The notes under the pieces: model-generated | What the model was told of the DNA's origin: nothing | What the model saw: the letters and a program-made list of their open reading frames with translations, nothing else | Databases searched by the model: none | Shown here: positions 1 through 11,209 of the stretch, piece after piece | How the letters are laid out: each line of letters opens with the position of its first letter | How positions within the stretch are numbered: position 1 is the first letter of the stretch | Source: Scatophagus argus | Lineage: Eukaryota; Chordata; Actinopteri; Scatophagidae | Assembly: GCF_020382885.2 (NCBI RefSeq) | Contig: NC_058512.1 | Coordinates: 79,501-143,500, forward strand | DNA length: 64,000 nucleotides | Reading direction: 5' to 3' | Position numbers and translations under genes: made by a program

Positions 1-406
1 CTCCAGTGGTGTGCTTAGGCTGCAACAATTTGGACCAAATCAACTTATGAAGACACAAAATACGTCACTCACATGAGATCAGGCTGGCTGGTCAGCAGGA
101 CTGTTGTTTAACATTAAATTTGTACATTAACACATTAAATATAACCTGCTACTATAAGACCTATAATGCAAGTGACTGCAGTGCTCCACCAGCTCATCAT
201 TTCCGTCAAAAAACAAACTCATATTCACACAACAGGAGCATTTTCTTTTCACTATTTTCTGAAAATTCTGTTCAATTTGAGCTGAACAGATGAGACCAAC
301 TTCACTACAGACACAAACTGTCTGTGATGTGACCATGTGACGTGTGGTTTGAACCAGTTCTGTTTCAATGTTGTCACATTTATGTTCTAGTATGAGAACA
401 AGTTAC

Positions 407-2392
407 CTGCAGACGAGCTCCCAGTCTCAGGATGTCTTTCTCGATCTGCTGAATGCGAGACACACGGGTCTGAACGAACAAACGCACGCACACACACACA
501 AACACACACATTATAAATGTGTAGACAGGTGATGCTGGTGTTGTTCACATTAGAGATGTGACATTTTATTCTAAATTCAAACTCCTTTTCAAATGTGGTA
601 AAAATTTGCAGCTATTTGAATACCAACTTGATAATGACAATAGATCACCATCGCAGAGTCTACCACATTCTGTTAGAACTCAGCACATCTGCGTCTGAAG
701 TCACTGTGTCATATTTAATGTTCTCCATTCTATCTGCAGGAATGTAAATGTGCCCGATACACTGAGGCTCAACGTTCTGCGCTGTGGGTCTGCTGGGAGA
801 AGTTCAGAACTGAATGAGGTGCCATGTTTGATTAAAGTGTGCACTGCTGTCTGCTGACACACTGCAATGTTTCACATGTTACAGTCAGGAAACCCCACAC
901 CTGTTAGTGATGTCACTACATGATGATGAAGATTAGTTAGTTACATTCTACATCATTCTACATTCTGGTAATAACTGTAACTAACATTCAGTTAGTTATA
1001 GTCATTACCATCAACAGGTGGACTAGCGTGGAGCAGAAGGCTGTTTTGTGCATTGTGGGATACACTGAGCTCCGAATACACTTTAGTGGAGGTGAGAGTG
1101 ACGGGGACGTACCTGTCTACAGACTGCTGACATGTCAAGTGTGTGTTGGAGACACAGCCTCCAGGTGAGTTCATACCTGAGCTCTCCTCTCCATTTCCTG
1201 ACAGGATCCCAGCTGTTCCTCCATCGCTGAACGGATCTGACGAGCCTCAAACTCCAGCTGACGACGACTCATGTCCGTCTGCAGAGTGAACTGCAGACAA
1301 AATCTACAAATTAATCCTTCTACTCAAATAATCAGCTGCTTCTTTGATAAAAGGTCCTTTGACTCTGGTAGCTTTTACTAGATCAAACATCCAGCAGCTA
1401 ACATCGGTCCTTTTACCAGAGCCACAGCAGCCTAGGCTAATGGGATATGCAGTATTTGGAGACAGAACAAAGGCCGACTCACGTCAGCGTAAACCTGGAC
1501 AGTTTCTGTTTATTTACATTTTCAGTGAGTGGCAGGCTGTCGATCCTCTTGGTGAGATTCTGCAGCTGAGCGTAGTACCAGTCCTTCTCCTTCTCCTCCT
1601 TCTCTAATTCAGCCAATAGCAGAGACCTATTAGGCAGCAACAGCCAATCACAGAGCAGCACGAAAAGCAAGAGGAGCCAACCGAAGGGAGAGACACAGAG
1701 AGAGTTCAGAATCAGAATTCCTTTATTTATCCCTGGAGGGAAATTTTTGTTAAAACAACAAAAACTACAAATATGGTCAAATCTACACGAGAACAACAAC
1801 AAAAAAAAAGACTAGTTCTAACAGCAGTACTGTTAGTAGTACAACTGACAGCAGCGGCGTTGTAGTACAATCTGCAGGACCAGTAACAGTAGCAGTAGTA
1901 TATCAGATAAACTGACAGGATTTATATTGGTGGAAGCTGTGGTATTTTGTAGTATTTGATGTATAACAGGAATATATGTGATAGCAGCGATGCCAACTGC
2001 AGTAGAGCCACTGTTTGTAGTATCAGAATTAGAATCAGTGTTTTCAGGAATTATCTTTACCAGTATGAGCAGAATCAACTAACAGAGCAAAGAGAAATTT
2101 TACTCTGAGCAGTACTCTCTCTATAGTACCTCTCCTTCTCCAGCTCCTCCAGGCAGCGGTCGTGGCTGTCTCTGCCCACAGACGGCAGTCCCCTCCGGGT
2201 GAAGGCTGCGGGGGTCGGGGGGCCTCCAGCGGCTCCTCCAGGAGCTCCAGAGGCAGAGGAAGCCGAACTGGAGGACGATGAGGGGGGCAGTGGAGGCCTC
2301 AGTCTGGGCTTAAAACCTGCAGGGTCCAGGCTCATCTCTGGAGGAGGAGAAACACCAACATCACGTGACTGAGCGCGGGTTAGGGTTCTGGG

Positions 2393-2435
<43 letters not shown>

Positions 2436-3456
2436 AGCTTGTTTTGTTCACCCTTCAGTCGTTCGATGAGCTCCAGCTGTGACCCAGACGCCTCTCCAGA
2501 CTCTTCCTCTATGGTGCCCTGCAGCTGCTTCAGCACTTCCTGTTTTACAATGTCAAAAAGTAGTACAGAGTTATATCACAGTGTACTGCTTTGTTTCCTA
2601 TACAACCACCAGGGGGCTCCACAGTCACATGCTCACATTCTAAACACAAAAACACACAAAGATCCAGTAAATTCATACGTCAATAAAAACAATAATTTTG
2701 TTGCAATTAAACTGATAAAGCCCAAAAGAACAAATTGATATTTTCCATCTGCCTGTCTTTCTGTCTCCATCTTTCAGAGTAAATCAGTGCGTCGTCACTC
2801 ACTCACCACAATGAAACAACAGCGTTCATACAGCGACATGTTGGAAACTAACAACACTCAGTCTGTCAGCGTGTGTTTTCTGCTAATCGACAGAAAACAG
2901 GAAACAGGAAATGGGAAGTGAGTGTGTGCTTGGAGAGGAAGGAAGCGACAAGCGACAAGAAAGACCAAGAAAACTACAATGGAACAACAGCAAAACAGCA
3001 AAACAGAGAGACAGAAAACAAAACTATCAACAGAGAAACCAAAAGTCAGTAAATGTAAGTAAATATTAGACAGACAGAAACAATAAAAATGACAAACAAC
3101 CGCCTAAGTTTTAAAGTAGAAAAAAAAGATAAAAACGATGGGAGAAACTGAAGAAAAAAAACAAGATGATAAAGACAAAAGAACACACTGTAATAAAGAT
3201 AAAAACTTGATTAAAAAAAATTAAAGATAAGAAAAATTTAAGATAAAACAAAACGAGCAAAACAAAGAAGGAAGGAAGGAGGAAGGAGAATCAACAAAAT
3301 CAAGTCACTGACAGGTTCCCTGAGTCAGTTGTATCAAACCAAAGATCCTCTAACACAGAGATTTCTCACTCGGAACAACAACAAGAAGCTCATTCTGAAA
3401 CGCAAACCAGCGCGTGATTACTGGAAAACACTACAAGTCTATTCTGGGCTAAAGAC

Positions 3457-3488
<32 letters not shown>

Positions 3489-3532
3489 AAGAGAAAGAGA
3501 CAAGACAGAGACAGACAGATAGAGATAGAGAT

Positions 3533-3578
<46 letters not shown>

Positions 3579-3790
3579 AGGAAGAGACAGACAAGAAAGA
3601 GAGAAAGAGACAAGACAGAGACAGACAGACAGACAGACAGAGAGAGGGGGGGGAGAAAGAGAGAGACAAGAAAGAGAGAGAAAGAGACAAGACAGAGACA
3701 GACAGACAGACAGACAGAGAGAGGGGGGGGAAAGAGAGAAAGAGAGAGACAAGAAAGAGAGAGAAAGAGACAAGACAGAGACAGACAGAC

Positions 3791-3849
<59 letters not shown>

Positions 3850-4271
3850 AGAAAGAGAGAGAAAGAGACAAGACAGAGACAGACAGACAGATGAGAGAGA
3901 CTGTGTGACAGACATCTGAAGGACAGACTGTATCAGCTTTGTTACAGCAACATTTCCTGCAACATGCAACGACATACAGTCTGTAGTATTTCAGTGGTAT
4001 CATGCGCAGTACTGAACCCTTACTTTTGTTTTACTGCACTACTGAATACAGCAGAAGCAGCAGCAGTATAGGAGCAGTACCTGAGTAGTATTGCAATAGA
4101 ATAACGAGCACTGACCTTCATGTTGGAGGCCTCAGTCTCCAGTTTGGTCAGGTGGTTGGAGTTGTCCTGCAGCTCCTGTCGCAGGTTGGAGTTCTCCATC
4201 TTTAACACCTCCACCTGCCTCAGCAGCTGGTCGTAAGACGCTGCCGCCATGTTGGAAGACCCACGTCTGAC
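407..4271 (-). CDS. apc: apc, N-terminal part (six coding exons; gene runs off the left edge)
   Basis: Adenomatous polyposis coli is the scaffold of the beta-catenin destruction complex and also binds microtubules. Coding exons on the minus strand, in reading order: 4116-4271 (start ATG at 4250), 2452-2539, 2130-2337, 1518-1626, 1177-1290 and 407-469. All have AG/GT borders and consistent phases (717 nt, 239 residues). The first exon opens MAAASYDQLLRQVEVLKMEN, the heptad coiled coil that dimerises APC. Later exons give ELEKEEKEKDWYYAQLQNLT and a second coiled coil (QLEFEARQIRSAMEEQLG). Coding lengths 135, 109 and 114 nt equal those I recall for human APC exons; the last exon here is 63 nt against 84 in human. 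Motifs fit APC better than APC2. Armadillo repeats, beta-catenin-binding repeats and the basic domain lie outside the window. The third exon is Ser/Pro/Gly-rich and diverged. Confidence 0.95.
1690..1815 (-). mobile_element. LINE 3' end fragment in an apc intron
   Basis: The stretch reads TTCCTTTATTTATCCCTGGA followed by GGAAATTT. This is the inverted version of a terminus very common in fish L2/Rex-type non-LTR elements. Only the tail is present. It lies between apc exons and should be removed by splicing. Confidence 0.5.
2397..2431. repeat. (GT)n microsatellite
   Basis: About 17 uninterrupted GT units lie just inside the donor side of the apc intron after the exon at 2452-2539. It should be length-polymorphic. 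Confidence 0.95.
3455..3893. repeat. GA-rich purine tract with higher-order repeats
   Basis: About 440 bp of nearly pure purine on the plus strand. It mixes (GA)n, (GACA)n and GGGGGG runs. A block of roughly 60-80 bp (AAGAAAGAGAGAAAGAGACA, then ACAGAGACAGACAGACAGAC, then AGAGAGAGGGG) recurs about four times with length changes, so it is a minisatellite built from microsatellite. Reading frames through it are low-complexity artefacts. Confidence 0.95.
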
Positions 4272-4806
4272 CTGCACAAAAGTAGTAGAGTAGAGCCACT
4301 GTATTGTTTTTGTCTACTTTGCGATGTTCACATATCAGAAAACAGTTTGCTGTTTGTGACAAACAGACACATAGGCAGGCAGTCAGGCAGACAGCAGAGT
4401 GAGACAGGTAAAATGTGAGCCTCCATCAAGTCATGCAGGTTAAAATGAGGCTGAGATCGCAGTATCACAATCACATCACTGAAGTTTGGTGAGGTGCAAA
4501 CTGCTCTGTAACTATGATTTAAAGTCCGCTCACTCACTACAACCAGTAACAACAACAATAATAATGATGATCATCCAATCCACACCAACACGACTGCCTG
4601 CAGATAAATAAACAACAACGGAAGCAGACCCAGATGGAAACAGAAAACTAAGAACAATCCCAGATGAAGACGTCCACCTGCTCTCTTCACGTCTTTCCTG
4701 CACTTGTGCTTAAAGAAACCTTGACACGATCTGTTGCTGTCATCCATTCAGCTGCTCCTCGCTCTCACTCCTGATTCATTTAAAAAGCCCAACCTCTCCT
4801 TAGAGA

Positions 4807-5062
4807 AGCCACACTCGACCCAGCGGTTAGGGTGTCGGACCCGTAACCGGTGGATCGCTGGTTCGATTCCCCGTCCCGGTGTCCATGGCTGAGGTACCCT
4901 TGAGCAAGGTACCTAACCCCCACTGCTCCCCGGGCGCTGCACGCGGTCGCCCACTGCCCCGGGTTTGCTGTGTGTGTGTGCACGTCACTTGGGTGGGTTA
5001 AATGCAGAGAACAAATTTCGTTGGAGTGAGTTCCCTCCAATGACAAAATATGTCACTTTTTT
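4807..5062 (+). mobile_element. tRNA-derived SINE, family A, copy 1
   Basis: The head resembles a tRNA (AGCGGTTAGGGTGTCGGACC, then the B-box-like GGTTCGATTCC at 4860-4870). The body runs through TGAGGTACCCTTGAGCAAGG to a tail ending near AAATATGTCACTT. The same unit occurs at 16050-16270, 17429-17636 and, as a tail only, at 8413-8487. It is not a functional tRNA gene. Confidence 0.85.
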
Positions 5063-5084
5063 AACTTTATACTCTCCATCATTT

Positions 5085-5420
5085 CCAGCTGATCTGACGG
5101 GTCTTATGGTGCAGCAGGTCGTGGGGTCCTCGAGGTTTGAGATGATCAGCTGACCACAGTCTGACTTCACTCCAAACCATAAATCCTGTTGTCCAATCAA
5201 GTTTGTTACACTAAGTCCTACATCCACTTCGTCCCGGTTCAATTACTGCAGTGCACTTGTCTTACAACAACACCTGAAGACAGTTCAGCTGGTTCGTCCA
5301 CTGGCTCCCAGTCTACACACATTTTATCATTTTAATGACCACTTCTGAGGCCCCAAGACACTTAGCTCCAGAATGTAGCCCTCCTGACCTGGACTCCAGC
5401 TGTATGAGTTGATTTGAACG
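5085..5420 (+). mobile_element. probable decayed L2-type LINE fragment
   Basis: Conceptual translation of the plus strand gives pieces resembling the C-terminal end of L2-type reverse transcriptase proteins (a DYC-like stretch, then a run resembling the HWLP region), with several stops. The match is weak and rests on recognition of the family pattern only. Confidence 0.35.
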
Positions 5421-6939
5421 TGTCAACTTAAAAGATGAGGACATGATTGGCTTTAATGCTGTGTTATCAATTAGCACATCAGTTGGTGAAGCTTCCAGTC
5501 ACAACCTCAACGTGTCGACATGTTACAGATGCTAACGGACGTTTGGTGTCTGAAGCTGCCGTCTTTTAACTGCGGTTACGGTTTGAAATGCATCTGGCGA
5601 AGTTGTGATTGTACAGCCAGAACCCGTTTTCACATCTTTTTTCATCTTCTGTCCCAGTTTTTCCGTCTCAGACAGGACACAGCGTGAAGACGTCACACAG
5701 ACTCTGAACTTATGTTTCATTGATTAAATGATTGGTTCATTCATCGTGAAAATAACAATCTGATTAATTGATGGTTTAAAAAAAATAAATGTTGTAGTTT
5801 AACTTGAACTGACTGACGGCCTTACTACAACAGTACTACCACACAGTACTCCAGTTCAGCTACACAGAACTACAACTACCAAACATCCTTGCATCCTCCT
5901 GCTTATGATTTCTGATTCATAAATTTTTAAATAAATCACACTGTGATCAATGACAATCGGTAGAATGGTAAGTCTAACTGTATCAGCTGGGAGATTAAAA
6001 GACACAAGAGAAAAACATGCTCTCCTTGCTTGCTCTTTTATTTTTTATTTCCTCCCTCTGTCTTCATCCTCCCTCACCGGTCGGCCATTTTCTCTCCCTC
6101 CTCTCTCCTCCTTCCATCATCCCTGCCTCCCCCTCCGTCTGCATCCTTCCCTCTCAATCTTTCTCTCAGGAAGCAAAAACATCAAATTAAACCCAGAACA
6201 ACACCAACATCAGAGAACAGACAATGAAAGAGGAAAAAGTCGACCTCCCTCTCCACCCTGCATCCTCATCCTCATCCTCATCCTCCCTCCACACCCCCCC
6301 CACACCTTTCTCCTCCATCAATAATATGAAACAAAATAAAAACAAAGAAATAAACACAAACAATGAATAAAGGATGAATAGCTTCTGAATAAAGAAAGAG
6401 AAAATGGCAGCTCACCCCATCGCTGTAGACTCCATCACCCTCCCTCTCTCTCCCTCTCTCTTTCTCTCTGTCTGACAGAGGACAGTCAGCTGGGCGAACA
6501 AGCAGCCAATCATGTGGCAGAGAGGTGGGGGTACCTCTCCCCCCTCCTGCTGCTCCCAGCATGCTTTGCAGCAGCTACTGCAGGCAGCCTGACCGGGTTA
6601 CTGAGAAACTAACACACAGAGTCACAGTCTGCTATTCTTGTGAGGACCCTGGTAAACATGGTACACTGCCTTCCCATCACGCAAAAGAAAACTAAGCATC
6701 ATCTGATCCCCTTCCTCGACAGGTCACAGAACCAATCAGCCGCCTTCTCCTCGATGATGTGGACAAGATCACAATGAGAATATGGTCACACAGACCTACT
6801 GATTAGTGGTGCAATGATCCAACCTCTCAGTGAACAACGACCCAATCTAATCAATGCAAAGTCAAAACACTGATAATTTTTTAAGTCTTTTAATGTCTTT
6901 ATTCTGAAATTTTCATGACATCTCACTGACAGATCAGAT

Positions 6940-7680
6940 AGATATAGATACTTTATTTAAATTCATGCTATCCCTCATCACATCCAGCCACAGCCACCCA
7001 TCTAGCATCAGTACAAAGACAAAAAAACACAAATCAGCATGCAATTAAGTATTTAAAGTACAAAGTACTAAAATATAAAATATGAAGAAGTATAAAAATC
7101 TAGAATATATAAAACATTAAAAACAACACTAAAATAAAAGAATAAAACAGTCCAGTGGTGTGCAAACAATTACTGAGTGATGAGTGATGTGATGAAGGAA
7201 AAGTGCAATTAGAAACCATCCAGTTCTGACCTCCCAGGGAGGAGCTGAAGACTCGTATGGCCAGAGGGACAAATGACCTCCTCAGCCTATCCATGGAGCA
7301 GGACAGAGACAGCAGGCTATCGCTCAGTGCACAGCTCTACAGGGGTAATGGACATTAAGGACTCGAGTTTGTTCAGAGTCCTCTCCTCCGCCACAGATGT
7401 TAGTTACTCCAGTTCTGTCCCCCCTACAGAGTTACAGCCTTCCTCACCACCTTGTCCAGCTATGAGGCGTCCTTCTTCATGGTGCCTCCTCCCCAGCACA
7501 CCACAGCATAGAAGAGGACAGTGGTTATGACAGTCTGGCAGAACATCTGCAGCAGCCTCTGGTAGACACTAAAGGGCCTCAGCCTCCTCAAGAAGTAACA
7601 CCAGACCTGTCCTTTTTTAACAGTGACAATGAGGATCTTCACTATCCCCCGAAGAACAGATCAGAAGTGTGGAGTCTTGT
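6940..7680 (-). mobile_element. Rex/L2-type LINE 3' fragment
   Basis: Read on the minus strand, the stretch encodes pieces such as FCQTVITTVLFYAVVCWGGG and RLRRSFVPLAIRVF. These are typical of the C-terminal end of a common fish non-LTR retrotransposon polyprotein, interrupted by stops. It ends at about 6940 next to a GATAGATATAGATACTTTAT tail. It is a 5'-truncated dead copy in apc intron 1. Confidence 0.7.
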
Positions 7681-8412
7681 TAGATTTCAGAGGAACAGCC
7701 GACATGACTTCACAAAACAAAACAAACCCGTCAAAGCATCTGATTCAGCATGTTACTGTCACTACAGCAACATTAACCTGTTTCAGCAATGTTAGCCGTT
7801 CTGTTTCAAGCAGGGGAGCCCACTAGAAAGCTATGCAGTCCAGTCCGGTGGTGTTTTTACAGTGCCAACCCATCCTGGCCACTAGCTAATAAACACAAAA
7901 CCTAAAACTAACCAATGCTAAATTAAAAAACTCAAAATACACAAACTTAAAGAATGAAATGCTAAAGCTAACTTTCAACTACTAAAATCAGAAAAAAATC
8001 TAACTATGTAGCAACTGTCTAAAATTGCTAACTAACTTACTAAATGCTATAAACACGGAAGAAACTATAAAATTGACACTAAAATATCTAAGCTAACAGT
8101 AAAACGAAACAAGTCAGTGACTATAATAAATCCACAAAATCCATTCAGAGGGGTGGGGGTGGTTGGTGATGTTGGCTGCCTCTAAATACGTCACTTGCCT
8201 CCAGCTCAGCCACTCACAAAATACAACTGCAATAGCAGGTTTCAACCTGTAGAGGGCAGGCGCTGTGCATATCTATTACACAAAATGTAAAACTCAAATA
8301 CTTTGCACTAAACTAAAATTTCAAGATTTGGAGCTAAATCATTCACTAACACTATTAAATATCTATTGATTAAACTGAATTTTAGCAGAAAAAGTGGTTT
8401 AGGGGGTTAATT

Positions 8413-8487
8413 AGTGTGTGTGTGCACGTCACTTGGGTGGGTTAAATGCAGAGAACAAGTTCCCTCCAATGACAAGATATGTCACGT
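8413..8487 (+). mobile_element. SINE family A, 3' tail only
   Basis: It matches the last 70 or so bases of the SINE at 4807-5062 (TGTGCACGTCACTTGGGTGG to AGATATGTCAC), with a short internal deletion. Confidence 0.75.
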
Positions 8488-8807
8488 TCCTTTCCTTTCC
8501 TCCTAATTACTCTTTAAATGTTGCTGTGATCGACTGGTTTTTGAAAATTAAAATTAATTAAAAGACTCCTCTCAGACTGAATGTGTCTCTGTGTCTACAA
8601 CAGCAAAAAGTCACATCCTCACTGAGCTCTCAGCCAATCAGATGCCAGGATTTACAGCCAAAAGACACAATTTACTCACATACCAAAAAAAGAAACAATT
8701 TCTCATTTCTAAATGACTCAAATGATGAATTGATTTTATCAAAAGTTACAAATTAGTCTTCTATTAAATAATCAATCCAGTGACTCTGAAAGGCTGAACG
8801 TCCCTAT

Positions 8808-9217
8808 GTCACGGTGGTGCAGTGGTTAGCACTGTTGCCTCATAGCGACAGTGCCTGGAACTCTCATAGCAAGACGGTCCACCCATCTAGCATCCACAAA
8901 ATGGATGGATGTGTCCCGGTCTGGGCCCTTCTATGTGGAGTTTGCATGTTCTCCCTGTGCCTGCGTGGGTTTTCTCCGGGTTCTCCGGCTTCCTCCCACA
9001 ATACCAAAGACATGCACATTAGGTTAACTGGCTGCTCTACATTGCCCCCTAGGTGTGAGTGTGAGAGTGTGTGGTTGTCTGTCTTTGTGTGTTGGCCCTG
9101 TGATTGACTGGTGACCAGTCCAGGGTGAACCCCGCCTCTCGCCCATAGTCAGCTGGGATAGGCTCCAGCTCCCCCGCGACCCTGACGGATAAGCGGTGTA
9201 GAAAATGGATGGATCAA
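8808..9217 (+). mobile_element. tRNA-derived SINE, family C, near full length
   Basis: It starts CACGGTGGTGCAGTGGTTAG (A-box-like) and runs through GTTTGCATGTTCTCCCTGTG and CCAGTCCAGGGTGAACCCCG to the tail GATAAGCGGTGTAGAAAATG plus GATGGAT. This is a very abundant acanthomorph SINE type. Partial copies lie at 22225-22470 and 43149-43278. Confidence 0.85.
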
Positions 9218-10577
9218 ACTACAAAGATGGCCTGTTGTCAACATTCAAGTCTAGTCTCTGTCAGATCATGTTAGCCAGGCGAATCTGTGAGCTTTTACGT
9301 AATATGGTTCTGGTTTGACACGAAACATCTATCAGCGTGTAGACACAGAATATTCTCAGATCCATCTTTGTGAACTGAGGGTTTAATTCAACTAAACCAG
9401 ATATGGTGCTTGTCAGAACTGTAGAAAAAACAACCAAGATTTGTTTTGTTTCTGTGAGTTTCAGTGAAGTGTGTTTTACACTGATGTCCGAGAGAAAAAT
9501 TGGGAAAATCGTGTTACAGCTCCTTGTGGTTAAACAAAAACGTGTCTCCTGCAGGGCTCCTTCCCATCACGTTGTCAGACAGAACAAGTTTAGTCTGCGG
9601 CTAAACACAAAGATTAACCTGCTGCCGACTGAGGCGATCTACTAGACCAGTTCCGATACTTTTTACACACCAGTACGTACGTAACCCTATTAATGTTCAC
9701 TGTAGACTGGCAACAGTAAGTCAATCATTCGATTAGTCGAAGACAATTAATTATCACCTACACTGATAAATGACTCATCGTTTCAGTCATCTTTCAAACA
9801 TCTGCTGGTTCCAGTTTCTTGAATGAATGATTTGTTGCTTTTCTCTGTCATTTCTCACAGTAGCTGAGGAGTCTTTGGCTTTTGGACTGTTGGTTGGATG
9901 AAAGAAGAAACCTGAAGGTGATACTTTTGCTCTGGGAAACTGATAATAATGTTGGTGTTTTATAGACTTAATGATTTATCCAATGATCATAAAAATAATC
10001 AATAGTGGCAGCCCTACAGCATATGACTCACAAACAATGCCATACTAGCACCTGTAGTCCTTGTACAAGTACCACTGGCAGCAGTCACAGCTGTACACAA
10101 GTAAACACCAACATCGGTGGGTACTTGATTTGGTTCAAGCTTCCCACATTAAACTGTGTTTTGTGTTTCAGTAACAAGAAATACAAACAGGTGTACTCTC
10201 TGTAGTACTTGGAGTAAACCCTACAGTGGTACTGTACACCAACTGCAGGCTGCGTTAGTCGTGGTAGTAGTACTGCCATACACTTTAATAGTGTAGTAAA
10301 AGTACACAACGTGTTTCTGTGACAATACCAGGAGCTCTGTGAGCCGAACATGACAGTATGGCTAACACTGACCCGATATTTTAACGTCAATTCTCCACAT
10401 TATACTCAAATATACCCGCGGTCTGCCGACAATGCAAACACCCTCTACTTCTGTCCGACTCCGTTAGACCCGGTAACCGACACCAGTCTGTCCGCAGACC
10501 GGTCCAAACACCGACACACAACCAAAACAAACGGTTAGCATGCAGCTAGGCTAGCGCTAACAGCTCGGGCGCCTTAC

Positions 10578-10800
10578 CTCGAAGAACACGGCCAAAGTCC
10601 GCTTCAGATGGCGGCGGGTTCACGGTAACATACCCGGGGAAACACGCAGAGCCGCCAAACGAACCTTTAGAAGCGGCGGAGGCCGCTCATGTCTCCGATC
10701 TGAGCAGAGGAAGCGGAGTAACAAAGTCCGGGACAAGTTCTAACTCGGCCTTTTTGTTATGGACAAACTGCAGCTGCTGCGGTCCGCCATCTTGTCTGTG
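10578..10800 (-). promoter_or_regulatory. apc: apc non-coding first exon and promoter region
   Basis: A GC-rich stretch on the minus strand ends in a good splice donor (CTTCGAG followed by GTAAGG, boundary at 10578/10577). It would join the acceptor at 4272, 21 nt upstream of the apc start codon. It contains a very short upstream reading frame (10667-10690, MSGLRRF then stop) and a second one of three codons, which could dampen translation. The 5' limit is not defined; a (TG)n run begins at about 10797, just upstream. Assignment to apc rests on orientation, position and the matching acceptor. Confidence 0.6.
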
Positions 10801-10814
10801 TGTGTGTATCAGTC

Positions 10815-10846
<32 letters not shown>

Positions 10847-10850
10847 CTAT
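10797..10850. repeat. (TG)n microsatellite next to the apc first exon
   Basis: Two TG runs (about 10797-10807 and 10819-10847) separated by a short spacer. They lie directly upstream of the presumed apc transcription start. Confidence 0.9.
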
Positions 10851-11209
10851 TTTTGCAAATAACAAGAAGCCAAAAACATACACACATAGATACACACATG
10901 CATTAAAGGTAAAAAAAAAAGATAAAGTAAAAATGTACTTGTGAATAAAAGTACTTCTGAAGACAACTAAAATTACAGTTTATCAATTAAGAAAAAACAT
11001 AAATATCAGCACAAGACAAAAATAGCTAAAGAAATAAAATAAGCAGTAATACATTAATGTATGTGCCAACAATAAATAAACACAAGAAACAAACAGTATT
11101 TATTCTTATTGTGGCAAAATGTCACAATGACAAATCTAAATGTAAAGTAAAACTGCTGTGTTTGCACATTGACCAGGTGCTCTGCTGACCGCGGCTGATG
11201 TGACGAGAA

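Larger units (their letters stand above)
4272..10577 (-). other. apc intron 1 (6.3 kb), repeat-rich
   Basis: No coding exon of another gene was recognised here. It holds a tRNA-derived SINE (about 4807-5062), a weak LINE-like stretch (about 5085-5420), a CT-rich tract (6045-6310), an inverted LINE 3' end (about 6940-7680), a SINE tail (8413-8487) and a full SINE (about 8808-9217). The possible donor at 6410 (GATGGG then GTGAGC on the minus strand) could mark an extra 5' exon of apc, but nothing else supports it. Confidence 0.5.

Noticed and set aside
3329-4003. Long Ser/Leu or Arg/Glu open frames on both strands
   Set aside because: They are translations of the GA-rich repeat; composition alone keeps the frames open.
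4807-4880. tRNA gene
   Set aside because: The B-box-like GGTTCGATTCC and tRNA-like head belong to a dispersed SINE found several times in the window, with no credible cloverleaf.
10759-10944. Small plus-strand frame starting MDKLQLLRSAIL
   Set aside because: Runs into a (TG)n repeat and lies at the apc promoter on the other strand; no family match.
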